A stretch of DNA of 64,000 nt from contig NZ_JARJLT010000099.1 of NCBI RefSeq assembly GCF_029335315.1, forward strand, positions 1 to 64,000. The letters run 5' to 3'. The notes under the pieces were generated by a model that saw only the letters and a program-made list of their open reading frames with translations, was not told the origin of the DNA and searched no databases. The position numbers were made by a program, and so were the translations under genes. Below are positions 17,794-28,298 of the stretch, piece after piece (position 1 is the stretch's first letter; the number at the start of each line of letters is the position of its first letter). The DNA comes from Pseudomonas citronellolis (GTDB lineage Bacteria; Pseudomonadota; Gammaproteobacteria; Pseudomonadales; Pseudomonadaceae).

Positions 17794-18201
17794 ATGCTCA
17801 GGCTCCCTCTGCTTCCGCTGCTGGCGGCGCTCGCGCTGCTCGCCGGTTGCGCCCACAGCTCGCTCCACGACGACGAACTGCCGCTGGAGGCGCACCTGGC
17901 CAAGCTTGGCCTGCGCCAGGGCGAGGCGGTGAAGTCGATCCCGGTGTGGGATACCCAGGGCTGGGAATACCTCGACAAGGGCCACATCGTCCTCGGCCAG
18001 GCGCCGGGGCGGCGCTACCTGGTGGCCTTCTCCTCGCCGTGCAACAACCTGTCGTTCAGCAACCGCCTGAACATCAGCAACACGGTGGGCGCGGTGACCC
18101 CGCTCGACCGCATCGTCTCGGTGGATTCGGCGGGCATCCCCGAGCCCTGCCTGATCGGCCAGCTGTACCGCCTGGAACGAATGCCCAGCCGCGCCGACTG
18201 A
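17794..18201 (+). CDS. Putative lipoprotein (DUF6491-like)
   Basis: This 135-residue protein has a lipoprotein signal (LLPLLAALALLAGC, lipobox LAGC, Cys19). The mature part has the pattern IPVWDTQGWEYLDKGHIVLGQ...RRYLVAFSSPCNNLSFSNR, seen in DUF6491-type proteins of unknown function. Two cysteines (SSPCNN and EPCLIG) could form a disulfide. A perfect AGGAGGT at 17782-17788 sets ATG 17794. It may belong to the copper cluster transcript, but nothing in its sequence shows metal binding. Confidence 0.8.
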   Translation: MLRLPLLPLLAALALLAGCAHSSLHDDELPLEAHLAKLGLRQGEAVKSIPVWDTQGWEYLDKGHIVLGQAPGRRYLVAFSSPCNNLSFSNRLNISNTVGAVTPLDRIVSVDSAGIPEPCLIGQLYRLERMPSRAD

Positions 18202-18264
18202 GCCACCTACGATCTGCTGCGCGTCGGCATGACTGCGTTAGCTCGCGAGATCGTAAAGAGGCTC

Positions 18265-19101
18265 TCAGGGCTTGAAGGCGCCGATGAATATCGCCGGGTC
18301 GACGCGGGCATCGTTGAGGCTGACGTTCCAGTGCATGTGCGGCCCGGTGGCCCGGCCGGTGGCGCCGACGCGGCCGACCACGCCGCCGCGCGGCACCGGG
18401 TCGCCGACCTTCACGTCGATCTTCGACATGTGGCAGAACATGCTGATGAAGCCCTGGCCGTGGTCGACGAACACGGTATTGCCGTTGAAGAAGTAGTTGC
18501 CGATCAGGATCACCCTGCCGGCCGCCGGAGCCTTGATCGGGGTGCCGGCGGGCACGGCGAAGTCCAGGCCGGAGTGCGGGTTGCGTTCCTCGCCATTGAA
18601 GAAGCGGCGCAGGCCGAAGGGGCTGGAGAGCGGGCCGTCGACCGGTTTGTCGAGCACCAGGTTGCTCGGCGTGCCGGGGCTGAAGCTGCGGTAGGCGGCG
18701 GTCTGCTCGGCCAGTTCGCGGTTGATGCGCTTGAGGTCTTCCGGCAGCGGGTTCACCTGGCGGGTGTTCTTCAGGGTGATGCGCTGCTCTCTATAGTGCT
18801 TGCTGCCCACGGTGAAGCCGAGGTTGCGGCTGGCGCCGCCCTGTTTCACCACGATCTGCTGGGCGCCGGCTTTGATGGTCAGCGGGATGCCGACGATGGC
18901 GATCCAGTCGCGACCCTCTTCGCGCACCACCAGCACCGGCTTGCCCTGGTAGGTGGCGGTGGGCGCGGCGGCGTCCTGGCCCAGCTGCACCACGGCGACC
19001 CCGCCGGGCACCGGCTTGTTCAGCGTGCGGCTGATGAAACCCTCGGCGTGGGCGGGCAGGGCGAGGAAGGTGGCGAACAGCAGGCAGAAGGCTCGAAGCA
19101 T
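18265..19101 (-). CDS. Secreted M23 family metallopeptidase
   Basis: This 278-residue peptidoglycan endopeptidase-type protein has a signal peptide (MLRAFCLLFATFLALPAHA), an N-terminal beta domain, and a C-terminal LytM/M23 domain (about 165-270). Zinc ligands are visible as HxxxD (NPHSGLDF) and HxH (GPHMHWN), with the third His in FVDHGQG/CHMSK. It probably cleaves peptide cross-links in the cell wall. A homologous secreted M23 protein follows the PCuAC gene in PAO1. It faces the lipoprotein gene convergently. Confidence 0.92.
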   Translation of the reverse strand: MLRAFCLLFATFLALPAHAEGFISRTLNKPVPGGVAVVQLGQDAAAPTATYQGKPVLVVREEGRDWIAIVGIPLTIKAGAQQIVVKQGGASRNLGFTVGSKHYREQRITLKNTRQVNPLPEDLKRINRELAEQTAAYRSFSPGTPSNLVLDKPVDGPLSSPFGLRRFFNGEERNPHSGLDFAVPAGTPIKAPAAGRVILIGNYFFNGNTVFVDHGQGFISMFCHMSKIDVKVGDPVPRGGVVGRVGATGRATGPHMHWNVSLNDARVDPAIFIGAFKP

Positions 19102-19194
19102 GGGGCGTTCCGGGGTGGCGCTGGGGATGAGTCGAGCAGTCTACATCCCGGGAAAGGCCGGTGCGCCCTGAATTGGCCAGCCCCTGTAGGAGCG

Positions 19195-19344
19195 AGCTTG
19201 CTCGCGAACCGCCCCTACTCCAGGCCATCCTCCTCGGTGCGGGGAGCCAGAGCTTTCATGTACCACCGCACGGTCCTCGCGGATCTTGCGCCATTGCCGA
19301 GGGTTCGCTGCCTAGGCCTTTCGCGAGCAAGCTCGCTCCTACGA
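19195..19344. repeat. Inverted pair of TGTAGGAGCGAGC-type REP elements
   Basis: TGTAGGAGCGAGCTTGCTCG... (19195-19210) and the reversed copy TTTCGCGAGCAAGCTCGCTC... (19319-19344) flank about 108 bp. This is the familiar Pseudomonas REP, in REPIN-like inverted arrangement. The right copy contains the stop codon of the D-Ala-D-Ala dipeptidase gene (TAG, 19339-19341 on the minus strand). Confidence 0.9.
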
Positions 19345-20094
19345 AGAGCCTGGGAGGCTCTGCAGTTGCTGGCGCCACAGCGCTTCCAGCGGCGGCACCT
19401 GCGCCGGGCCGTAGATCGCCGCCGGCTTGCCCAGGTGCCAGGCCCACAGCTGGTCACCGTAGTCGTAGTGCCACCACTCGCTGGAGAGGTTGCTGAAGCC
19501 GGCTTCGCGCATCACGTTGAACAGCAGCCGGCGGCGGTCGCGGATGGCGCGGCCGTGATCGTCGGTGGCGTTCTCGTAGTGGCGGGTGTAGGAGCGCGGG
19601 GTGGCCTCGTCGAACAGGCTGCCCATGTCCAGCCAGCGGCCGTCGCGGTCGCACAGGCTGAGGTCGATGGCGCCGCCGGTCAGGTGCGGGCTCGGCGCCT
19701 CGGCGCGGGTGCTCGGCGGGGCGACGAATTCGCGGGTGCGGCGGGTCAGCTCGGCCGGGGCGGCGTTGGGCTCGTGCTGGCGGAGGATGTCGTAGAGGGT
19801 GTCGTACAGGTGCTGCTGCACGGCGAATGGCCGCCAGGCATCCAGCACCACCAGGCGCAGGCCGTCGGGCAGCAGGCGCGCCGCATGCAGCAGGCGCTCG
19901 AAGACACCGGCGCGGGCGTGGCATTCGGGCAGGGCGTTGGGAATGCCCAGGCGCTGGTAGGCCGGCCAGACCAGGAAGCCCTGGCTGGTGCCGAGGGCTT
20001 CCAGCGGCTCGCCGCATTCGACGATGGGCATGCGGAACGCCGCCGCCCAGTCGGGCTCCGGCGCTTCGGGGATGGCGGCGAGCAGGTCGGTCAC
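19339..20094 (-). CDS. ddpX: D-alanyl-D-alanine dipeptidase (VanX/DdpX family)
   Basis: This 251-residue zinc dipeptidase of the M15D family has the signature SPHLTGGAIDLSL (SxHxxGxAxD, two zinc ligands) and SSEWWHYDYG (ExxWH, catalytic Glu and third ligand). It splits D-Ala-D-Ala, probably in peptidoglycan turnover. There is no signal peptide, so it acts in the cytoplasm. The GTG start at 20094 lies four bases after the xseA stop, suggesting translational coupling. Its stop codon lies in a REP element, so the last residues (PGSS) may not be conserved. Confidence 0.88.
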   Translation of the reverse strand: MTDLLAAIPEAPEPDWAAAFRMPIVECGEPLEALGTSQGFLVWPAYQRLGIPNALPECHARAGVFERLLHAARLLPDGLRLVVLDAWRPFAVQQHLYDTLYDILRQHEPNAAPAELTRRTREFVAPPSTRAEAPSPHLTGGAIDLSLCDRDGRWLDMGSLFDEATPRSYTRHYENATDDHGRAIRDRRRLLFNVMREAGFSNLSSEWWHYDYGDQLWAWHLGKPAAIYGPAQVPPLEALWRQQLQSLPGSS

Positions 20095-20098
20095 TGTG

Positions 20099-23084
<2,986 letters not shown>

Positions 23085-23106
23085 GGGGTTCCAGGTAAAT
23101 GAGTCG

Positions 23107-23141
23107 GACACGGGGCTGGTTGATACAGCCCCGTGTCGTTT
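23107..23141 (+). terminator. Hairpin between guaB and guaA
   Basis: A perfect 12-bp stem (GACACGGGGCTG 23107-23118 / complement 23126-23137) with a 7-nt loop is followed by GTTTG. The weak T-run suggests partial termination or attenuation within guaBA rather than a full stop. Confidence 0.6.
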
Positions 23142-23166
23142 GAGAATTTCGCTACGAGAGATGGCC

Positions 23167-24744
23167 ATGGCCCAAGACATTCACGCTCACCGGATCCTGA
23201 TCCTCGACTTCGGCTCCCAGTACACCCAGCTGATCGCCCGCCGTGTGCGCGAGATCGGCGTGTACTGCGAGATCCATCCGTTCGACATGAGCGACGACGA
23301 AGTCCGTGCCTTCGCCCCGCGCGGCATCATCCTCGCCGGTGGCCCGGAGTCGGTCCACGAGGCGAACAGCCCGCGCGCGCCCAAGGCGGTGTTCGACCTG
23401 AACGTGCCGCTGTTCGGCATCTGCTACGGCATGCAGACCATGGCCGAGCAGATGGGCGGCAAGGTGCAGGGTTCGGACCTGCGCGAGTTCGGCTACGCCC
23501 GCGTCGACGTGGTCGGCAAGGCGCGCCTGCTCGACGGCATCGAAGACCACGTCGATGAAGACGGCGTGTTCGGCCTCGACGTGTGGATGAGCCACGGCGA
23601 CAAGGTCACCGAGATCCCCGACGGCTTCCACGTGCTGGCCAGCACCCCGAGCTGCCCTATCGCCGCCATGGCCGACGACGCCCGCGGCTACTACGGCGTG
23701 CAGTTCCACCCGGAAGTGACCCACACCAAGCAGGGCGGCCGCATCCTCTCGCGCTTCGTGCTGGACATCTGCGGCTGCGAAGCCCTGTGGACCCCGTCGA
23801 ACATCGTCAACGACGCCATCGCCACCGTGCGCGCCCAGGTCGGCTCCTCCAAGGTGCTGCTCGGCCTGTCCGGCGGCGTGGACTCCTCGGTGGTCGCGGC
23901 CCTGCTGCACAAGGCCATCGGCGACCAGCTGACCTGCGTGTTCGTCGACAACGGCCTGCTGCGCCTGCACGAAGGCGACCAGGTAATGGCCATGTTCGCC
24001 GAGAACATGGGTGTCAAGGTGATCCGCGCCAACGCCGAAGAGAAGTTCCTCGGCCGCCTGGCCGGCGAAGCCGACCCGGAGCAGAAGCGCAAGATCATCG
24101 GTCGCACCTTCATCGAAGTCTTCGACGAGGAAGCCACCAAGCTGCAGGACGTGAAGTTCCTGGCCCAGGGCACCATCTACCCGGACGTGATCGAGTCGGC
24201 CGGCGCCAAGACCGGCAAGGCCCACGTGATCAAGTCGCACCACAACGTCGGCGGCCTGCCGGAAGACATGCAGTTCCAGCTGGTCGAGCCGCTGCGCGAA
24301 CTGTTCAAGGACGAAGTGCGCAAGATCGGCCTGGAACTGGGCCTGCCCTACGACATGGTCTACCGCCACCCGTTCCCGGGCCCGGGCCTGGGCGTGCGCA
24401 TCCTCGGCGAAGTGAAGAAGGAATACGCCGACCTGCTGCGTCGCGCTGACCACATCTTCATCGAAGAGCTGCGCAACTTCGACTGGTACCACAAGACCAG
24501 CCAGGCCTTCGTGGTCTTCCAGCCGGTGAAATCGGTCGGCGTGGTCGGTGACGGCCGCCGCTACGCCTGGGTCGTCGCCCTGCGCGCGGTGGAGACCATC
24601 GACTTCATGACCGCCCGCTGGGCACACCTGCCCTACGAGCTGCTGGAGAAGGTCAGCAACCGTATCATCAACGAGATCGAAGGCATCTCCCGCGTCACCT
24701 ACGACGTGTCGAGCAAGCCGCCGGCGACCATCGAGTGGGAGTGA
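23167..24744 (+). CDS. guaA: GMP synthase (glutamine-hydrolysing)
   Basis: GuaA amidates XMP to GMP. The reading from ATG 23167 is 525 residues. The class I glutamine amidotransferase domain has nucleophile Cys86 ([10 protein letters not shown]) and the His/Glu pair in QFHPEVTHT. The ATP-pyrophosphatase domain has the P-loop [18 protein letters not shown], and the C-terminal dimerisation domain ends in [10 protein letters not shown]. An ATG at 23161 is in frame, but the GAGAG at 23156-23160 is correctly spaced only for 23167. In PAO1 a multicopper oxidase gene follows; here the alginate cluster intervenes. Confidence 0.98.
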   Translation: MAQDIHAHRILILDFGSQYTQLIARRVREIGVYCEIHPFDMSDDEVRAFAPRGIILAGGPESVHEANSPRAPKAVFDLNVPLFGICYGMQTMAEQMGGKVQGSDLREFGYARVDVVGKARLLDGIEDHVDEDGVFGLDVWMSHGDKVTEIPDGFHVLASTPSCPIAAMADDARGYYGVQFHPEVTHTKQGGRILSRFVLDICGCEALWTPSNIVNDAIATVRAQVGSSKVLLGLSGGVDSSVVAALLHKAIGDQLTCVFVDNGLLRLHEGDQVMAMFAENMGVKVIRANAEEKFLGRLAGEADPEQKRKIIGRTFIEVFDEEATKLQDVKFLAQGTIYPDVIESAGAKTGKAHVIKSHHNVGGLPEDMQFQLVEPLRELFKDEVRKIGLELGLPYDMVYRHPFPGPGLGVRILGEVKKEYADLLRRADHIFIEELRNFDWYHKTSQAFVVFQPVKSVGVVGDGRRYAWVVALRAVETIDFMTARWAHLPYELLEKVSNRIINEIEGISRVTYDVSSKPPATIEWE

Positions 24745-24756
24745 TGCTCCCGCCGG

Positions 24757-24785
24757 TCCCCCTCGCGCTTCTGGCGTGAGGGGGA
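24757..24785 (+). terminator. Hairpin after guaA
   Basis: TCCCCCTCGCGC (24757-24768) pairs with GCGTGAGGGGGA (24774-24785) over a 5-nt loop, with one G-T wobble. A pyrimidine-rich but not T-rich run (TCTCCCCCCCTCGC) follows. It probably ends the guaBA transcript, perhaps with Rho. Confidence 0.6.
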
Positions 24786-25074
24786 TCTCCCCCCCTCGCT
24801 TCCTTCCTGCGTTCCCCCCCGCTTTTCCTCTGCGCTCCAACCGCTCTGCCGCGCACTTTTCGGGTGCCCGCTCGGGTCTCTTTGCGCCTTTTTGACGCGC
24901 TCGTTCCGCCTTGCTTCGAACCGTTTTCCATACTTTGGTTGTCGGGCTTGTGGCGTTTTCGTCAATTGTTTGCTGCTAGTGACTGTTTGTTGACGTCCAT
25001 TGAGGGGCGTTCAGTGGCTGGGCGGGCGAAAACGTCGCGCCCTCTGGCGCCTGCATTCTGGCGTTCTAGAGTGG

Positions 25075-25177
25075 TTTTTTGGCGTCAAAAGAAATATTAA
25101 GGCTTAACCCGTTGATTTATGCGTGTTTTATTTTTTACATCTATTTTTTGACGCATTGGCTATTGAACGCCAAAAAA
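25075..25177. repeat. 11-bp inverted repeat in algD leader
   Basis: TTTTTTGGCGT (25075-25085) and ACGCCAAAAAA (25167-25177) are perfect inverted copies about 81 bp apart. A one-base variant, TTTTTTGACGC, lies between them at 25144-25154. They may be binding sites for a ribbon-helix-helix regulator such as AmrZ, whose operators contain TGGCGT/ACGCCA-like halves, or for an MvaT-type silencer. Confidence 0.55.
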
Positions 25178-25324
25178 ATAACTCTTAGGATTTTTCCTAC
25201 GCCCGGTCAGCGTGATCGGGTTCACACTTTCCCGGAGCCCTGCACAACAAGAACAAGACCGCATTAGACGGCCGCAAGGGGGAGTGTTCGTTTTGGACGA
25301 CGAATACGGCGAGCAGAGGGATTT

Positions 25325-26635
25325 ATGCGTATCAGCATTTTCGGTTTGGGCTATGTGGGGGCCGTTTGCGCGGGCTGTCTTTCCGCGAGGGGGCATGAGG
25401 TCATCGGGGTCGATGTCTCGCAGGGCAAGATCGACCTGATCAACCAGGGCAAATCGCCCATCGTCGAACCGGGCCTGGGCGAACTGCTCCTGGCCGGCGT
25501 CGAGAGTGGCCGGCTGCGCGGCACCACCGAGGTCCGCGAAGCGGTGCTCGGCAGCGAGATGTCGTTCATCTGCGTCGGCACGCCGAGCAAGCGCAACGGC
25601 GATCTCGACCTGGCCTACCTGGAAGTCGTCTGCCGGCAGATCGGCGAGGCGCTGCGCGACAAGGCCGAGCGTCACACCATCGTGGTCCGCAGCACCGTGC
25701 TGCCGGGCACCGTCAACAACGTGGTGATCCCGCTGGTCGAGGCTGCCTCCGGCAAGCGCGCCGGCGAGGACTTCGGCGTCGCCACCAACCCCGAGTTCCT
25801 TCGCGAAAGCACCGCGATCAAGGACTACGACTTCCCGGCGATGACCGTCATCGGCGAACTCGACAAGGCCTCCGGCGATCTGCTCGCCTCGCTCTACGAG
25901 GGCCTGGACGCACCGATCATCCGCAAGTCGGTCGAAGTCGCGGAGATGATCAAGTACACCTGCAACGTCTGGCACGCGGTCAAGGTCAGCTTCGCCAACG
26001 AGATCGGCAGCATCGCCAAGGCCTGCGGCGTCGATGGCCGCGAGGTGATGGACGTGGTCTGCCAGGACCGCAAGCTGAACCTGTCGCGTTACTACCTGCG
26101 CCCCGGTTTCGCCTTCGGCGGCTCCTGTCTGCCCAAGGACGTGCGCGCGCTGACCTATCGCGCCGGCCAGCTGGACGTCGAGCACCCGATGCTCAGTTCG
26201 GTGATGCGCAGCAACCAGGTCCAGGTGCAGCGCGCCATGGAGCTGATCAGTGGCTACGGCAAGCGCAAGGTCGGCCTGCTCGGCCTGGCCTTCAAGGCCG
26301 GCAGCGACGACCTGCGCGAGAGCCCGCTGGTGGAGCTGGCCGAGCAACTCATCGGCAAGGGCTACGAGCTGAAGATCTACGACCGCAACGTCGAGTACGC
26401 ACGGGTCTTCGGCGCCAACAAGGACTACATCGAAGGCAAGATTCCCCACGTCTCCAGCCTGCTGCTCAGCGATCTCGACGCCGTCGTCGGCGACTCGGAA
26501 GTGATCGTCCTGGGCAACAACGACGCGCAGTTCGCCGAAGTGCTGCAGTCGGCGGGCGACGACAAGCAGATCCTCGACCTGGTCGGTTTCATGGAGCGAG
26601 CCTCGACCGAAAGCCGCGAAGGCATCTGCTGGTAG
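25325..26635 (+). CDS. algD: GDP-mannose 6-dehydrogenase
   Basis: AlgD oxidises GDP-mannose to GDP-mannuronate, the committed step of alginate synthesis. It has 436 residues, identical in length to P. aeruginosa AlgD. The N-terminal NAD fold starts MRISIFGLGYVGAVCAG. The catalytic thiohemiacetal Cys268 lies in AFGGSCLPKD. The C-terminal UDP/GDP-binding domain begins around 300 and ends in the family-typical EGICW. It is first in the cluster behind a long leader, as in other pseudomonads, but it is followed by algA instead of alg8. Confidence 0.98.
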   Translation: MRISIFGLGYVGAVCAGCLSARGHEVIGVDVSQGKIDLINQGKSPIVEPGLGELLLAGVESGRLRGTTEVREAVLGSEMSFICVGTPSKRNGDLDLAYLEVVCRQIGEALRDKAERHTIVVRSTVLPGTVNNVVIPLVEAASGKRAGEDFGVATNPEFLRESTAIKDYDFPAMTVIGELDKASGDLLASLYEGLDAPIIRKSVEVAEMIKYTCNVWHAVKVSFANEIGSIAKACGVDGREVMDVVCQDRKLNLSRYYLRPGFAFGGSCLPKDVRALTYRAGQLDVEHPMLSSVMRSNQVQVQRAMELISGYGKRKVGLLGLAFKAGSDDLRESPLVELAEQLIGKGYELKIYDRNVEYARVFGANKDYIEGKIPHVSSLLLSDLDAVVGDSEVIVLGNNDAQFAEVLQSAGDDKQILDLVGFMERASTESREGICW

Positions 26636-26641
26636 GGCGCC

Positions 26642-26659
26642 GGGGGCCTCGACGCCCCC
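26642..26659 (+). other. GC hairpin between algD and algA
   Basis: GGGGGC (26642-26647), a CTCGAC loop and GCCCCC (26654-26659) form a short stable hairpin in the 128-bp gap. There is no T-tract, so partial termination, pausing or mRNA 3'-end protection are the likely effects. Confidence 0.5.
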
Positions 26660-26763
26660 GCTCGCACCCGGCGCGCGCCGGAGCCGCCTTGCGCGGCCCG
26701 GCCAGGCGCCCCCTTGCACAAGACCTGCCTGTTCCAAGCACTCATGTTTTCAGGAGAGACGAC

Positions 26764-28197
26764 ATGATTCCGCTGATTTTGTCCGGTGGCAGCGGCTCGC
26801 GCCTCTGGCCGCTGTCGCGCAAGCAGCACCCCAAGCAGTTCCTCGCCCTCGCCGGCGAGCGCACCCTGTTCCAGCAGACCGTCCAGCGCCTGGCCATCGA
26901 CGGGGTAGGGCGGCCGTTGGTGGTGAGCAACGAAGAGCACCGTTTCATCGTCAGTGAGCAGCTGGCGGAGATCGGCGTCGCGCCCCAGGCCATCCTGCTC
27001 GAACCCTTCGGCCGCAATACCGCGCCGGCGGTGGCCATCGCCGCCATGCACCTGCTCGCCGAAGGCCGTGACGACCTGCTGCTGGTGCTGCCGGCCGACC
27101 ACGTGCTGGACGGCGGCGAAGCCTTCAGCCGGGCGCTGGAGCAGGCTCGCCGCAGCGCCGAGGCCGGGGCCCTGGTGCTGTTCGGCGTTCCCGCCGAGCG
27201 CCCGGAGACCGGCTACGGCTACATCAAGGCCGACCTCGGCGCCGCAGGTGTCGAGAACGCCGAGGGCAGCCTGGTGGTCGAGCGCTTCGTCGAGAAGCCC
27301 GACGCCGCCAGTGCCACCGCCTTCGTCAACGAAGGTGGCTACTTCTGGAACAGCGGCATGTTCCTGTTCCGTTGCAGCCGCTACCTGGAAGAGCTGCAGC
27401 GGCACAGCCCGGACATCTTCGACACCTGCCGGCTGGCCCTGGAACACAGCGCCACCGACCTGGACTTCATCCGCATCGACGCCGAGTCGTTCGCCTGCTG
27501 CCCGGACCTGTCCATCGACTATGCGGTGATGGAGAAGACCGACAGCGCCCGCGTGGTGCCGCTGGATGCCAGCTGGAGCGACGTCGGTTCCTGGTCGTCG
27601 CTGTGGGAAGTGCACGACAAGGACGCCAACGGCAACGTGACCCGTGGCGACGCCATCCTCCACGAGGCGAACAACTGCTTCGTGCACAGCAGCGGCAAGC
27701 TGGTCACCGTGCTCGGCCTGGACGACGTGGTGGTGGTCGAGACCAACGACGCGGTGATGGTCGCCCATCGCGAGCGCGCCCAGGAAATCAAGGCGCTGGT
27801 CCAGCGCCTGGACGCCGACAGCCGCCCGGAAGCCAGCCGTCACCGCCTGGTGCACCGGCCCTGGGGCTCCTACGACAGCATCGACCTGGGCAGCCGTTTC
27901 CAGGTCAAGCGCATCACCGTCAAGCCCGGCGCCAGCCTCTCGCTGCAGATGCACCACCACCGCGCCGAGCACTGGATCGTGGTCTCCGGCACCGCCTACG
28001 TGACCTGCGACGACAAGCAGTTCCTGCTCAGCGAGAACCAGTCCACCTACATCCCGGTGGCCTCGGTGCACCGCCTGGCCAACCCCGGAAAGATCCCGCT
28101 GGAAATCATCGAAGTGCAGTCAGGCAGCTACCTGGGTGAAGACGACATCGAACGGATCGAGGACGTCTACGGACGCTCCGCACCCATAGCCGGCTAG
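26764..28197 (+). CDS. algA: Mannose-6-phosphate isomerase / GDP-mannose pyrophosphorylase
   Basis: AlgA is the bifunctional PMI-GMP that makes mannose-6-P from fructose-6-P and GDP-mannose from mannose-1-P. It has 477 residues. The pyrophosphorylase signature is GGSGSRLWPLSRKQHPKQF, with VERFVEKPD further on. The C-terminal cupin PMI domain carries the metal site in SLQMHHHRAEHWIVVSG and GEDDIERIEDVYGR. ATG 26764 has a GGAGAG site. In canonical operons algA is the last gene; here it is second, directly after algD, giving a compact GDP-mannuronate supply pair. Confidence 0.96.
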   Translation: MIPLILSGGSGSRLWPLSRKQHPKQFLALAGERTLFQQTVQRLAIDGVGRPLVVSNEEHRFIVSEQLAEIGVAPQAILLEPFGRNTAPAVAIAAMHLLAEGRDDLLLVLPADHVLDGGEAFSRALEQARRSAEAGALVLFGVPAERPETGYGYIKADLGAAGVENAEGSLVVERFVEKPDAASATAFVNEGGYFWNSGMFLFRCSRYLEELQRHSPDIFDTCRLALEHSATDLDFIRIDAESFACCPDLSIDYAVMEKTDSARVVPLDASWSDVGSWSSLWEVHDKDANGNVTRGDAILHEANNCFVHSSGKLVTVLGLDDVVVVETNDAVMVAHRERAQEIKALVQRLDADSRPEASRHRLVHRPWGSYDSIDLGSRFQVKRITVKPGASLSLQMHHHRAEHWIVVSGTAYVTCDDKQFLLSENQSTYIPVASVHRLANPGKIPLEIIEVQSGSYLGEDDIERIEDVYGRSAPIAG

Positions 28198-28223
28198 CCA
28201 CCAGCGCCATCACAAGAAACCAC

Positions 28224-28250
28224 GCCCGCCGCGGCTCGCGCCCGGCGGGC
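28224..28250 (+). other. GC hairpin between algA and alg8
   Basis: GCCCGCCG (28224-28231) and CGGCGGGC (28243-28250) form an 8-bp stem with an 11-nt loop. It is followed by CTTGCG with no T-run. It separates the cytosolic precursor genes from the membrane machinery genes. Confidence 0.5.
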
Positions 28251-28298
28251 CTTGCGTGACCTTTTGCGCCGCGTTGGCGGGAAAAGAGGGGAGAAAGG

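Larger units (their letters stand above)
24745..25324 (+). promoter_or_regulatory. Long A/T-rich leader upstream of algD
   Basis: These 580 bp hold no convincing gene. First comes a guaA-proximal hairpin (24757-24785), then a C-rich stretch to about 24830, then an increasingly A/T-rich zone (about 24880-25200) unlike the rest of the window. TGGCGT/TTGACGC-like words recur: CTTTTTGACGCGC at 24888, TGGCGTTTTCGTCAA at 24951, TTCTGGCGTTC at 25057, TTTTTTGGCGT at 25075, TTTTTTGACGC at 25144 and ACGCCAAAAAA at 25167. The last and TTTTTTGGCGT are perfect inverted copies. Length and position match algD leaders, where AlgR, AmrZ and others bind far upstream. I found no GAACTT-type AlgU -35 element. 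Confidence 0.6.

Noticed and set aside
24864-25267. Short ORFs in the algD leader (78 and 62 codons)
   Set aside because: No ribosome site, no family pattern and skewed composition in an A/T-rich regulatory stretch.
24745-25324. Sigma-54 or AlgU promoter for algD
   Set aside because: No GG-N10-GC pair with the right context (nearest at 25158 is off by one) and no GAACTT-N16/17-TCTGA match. I report the absence instead.
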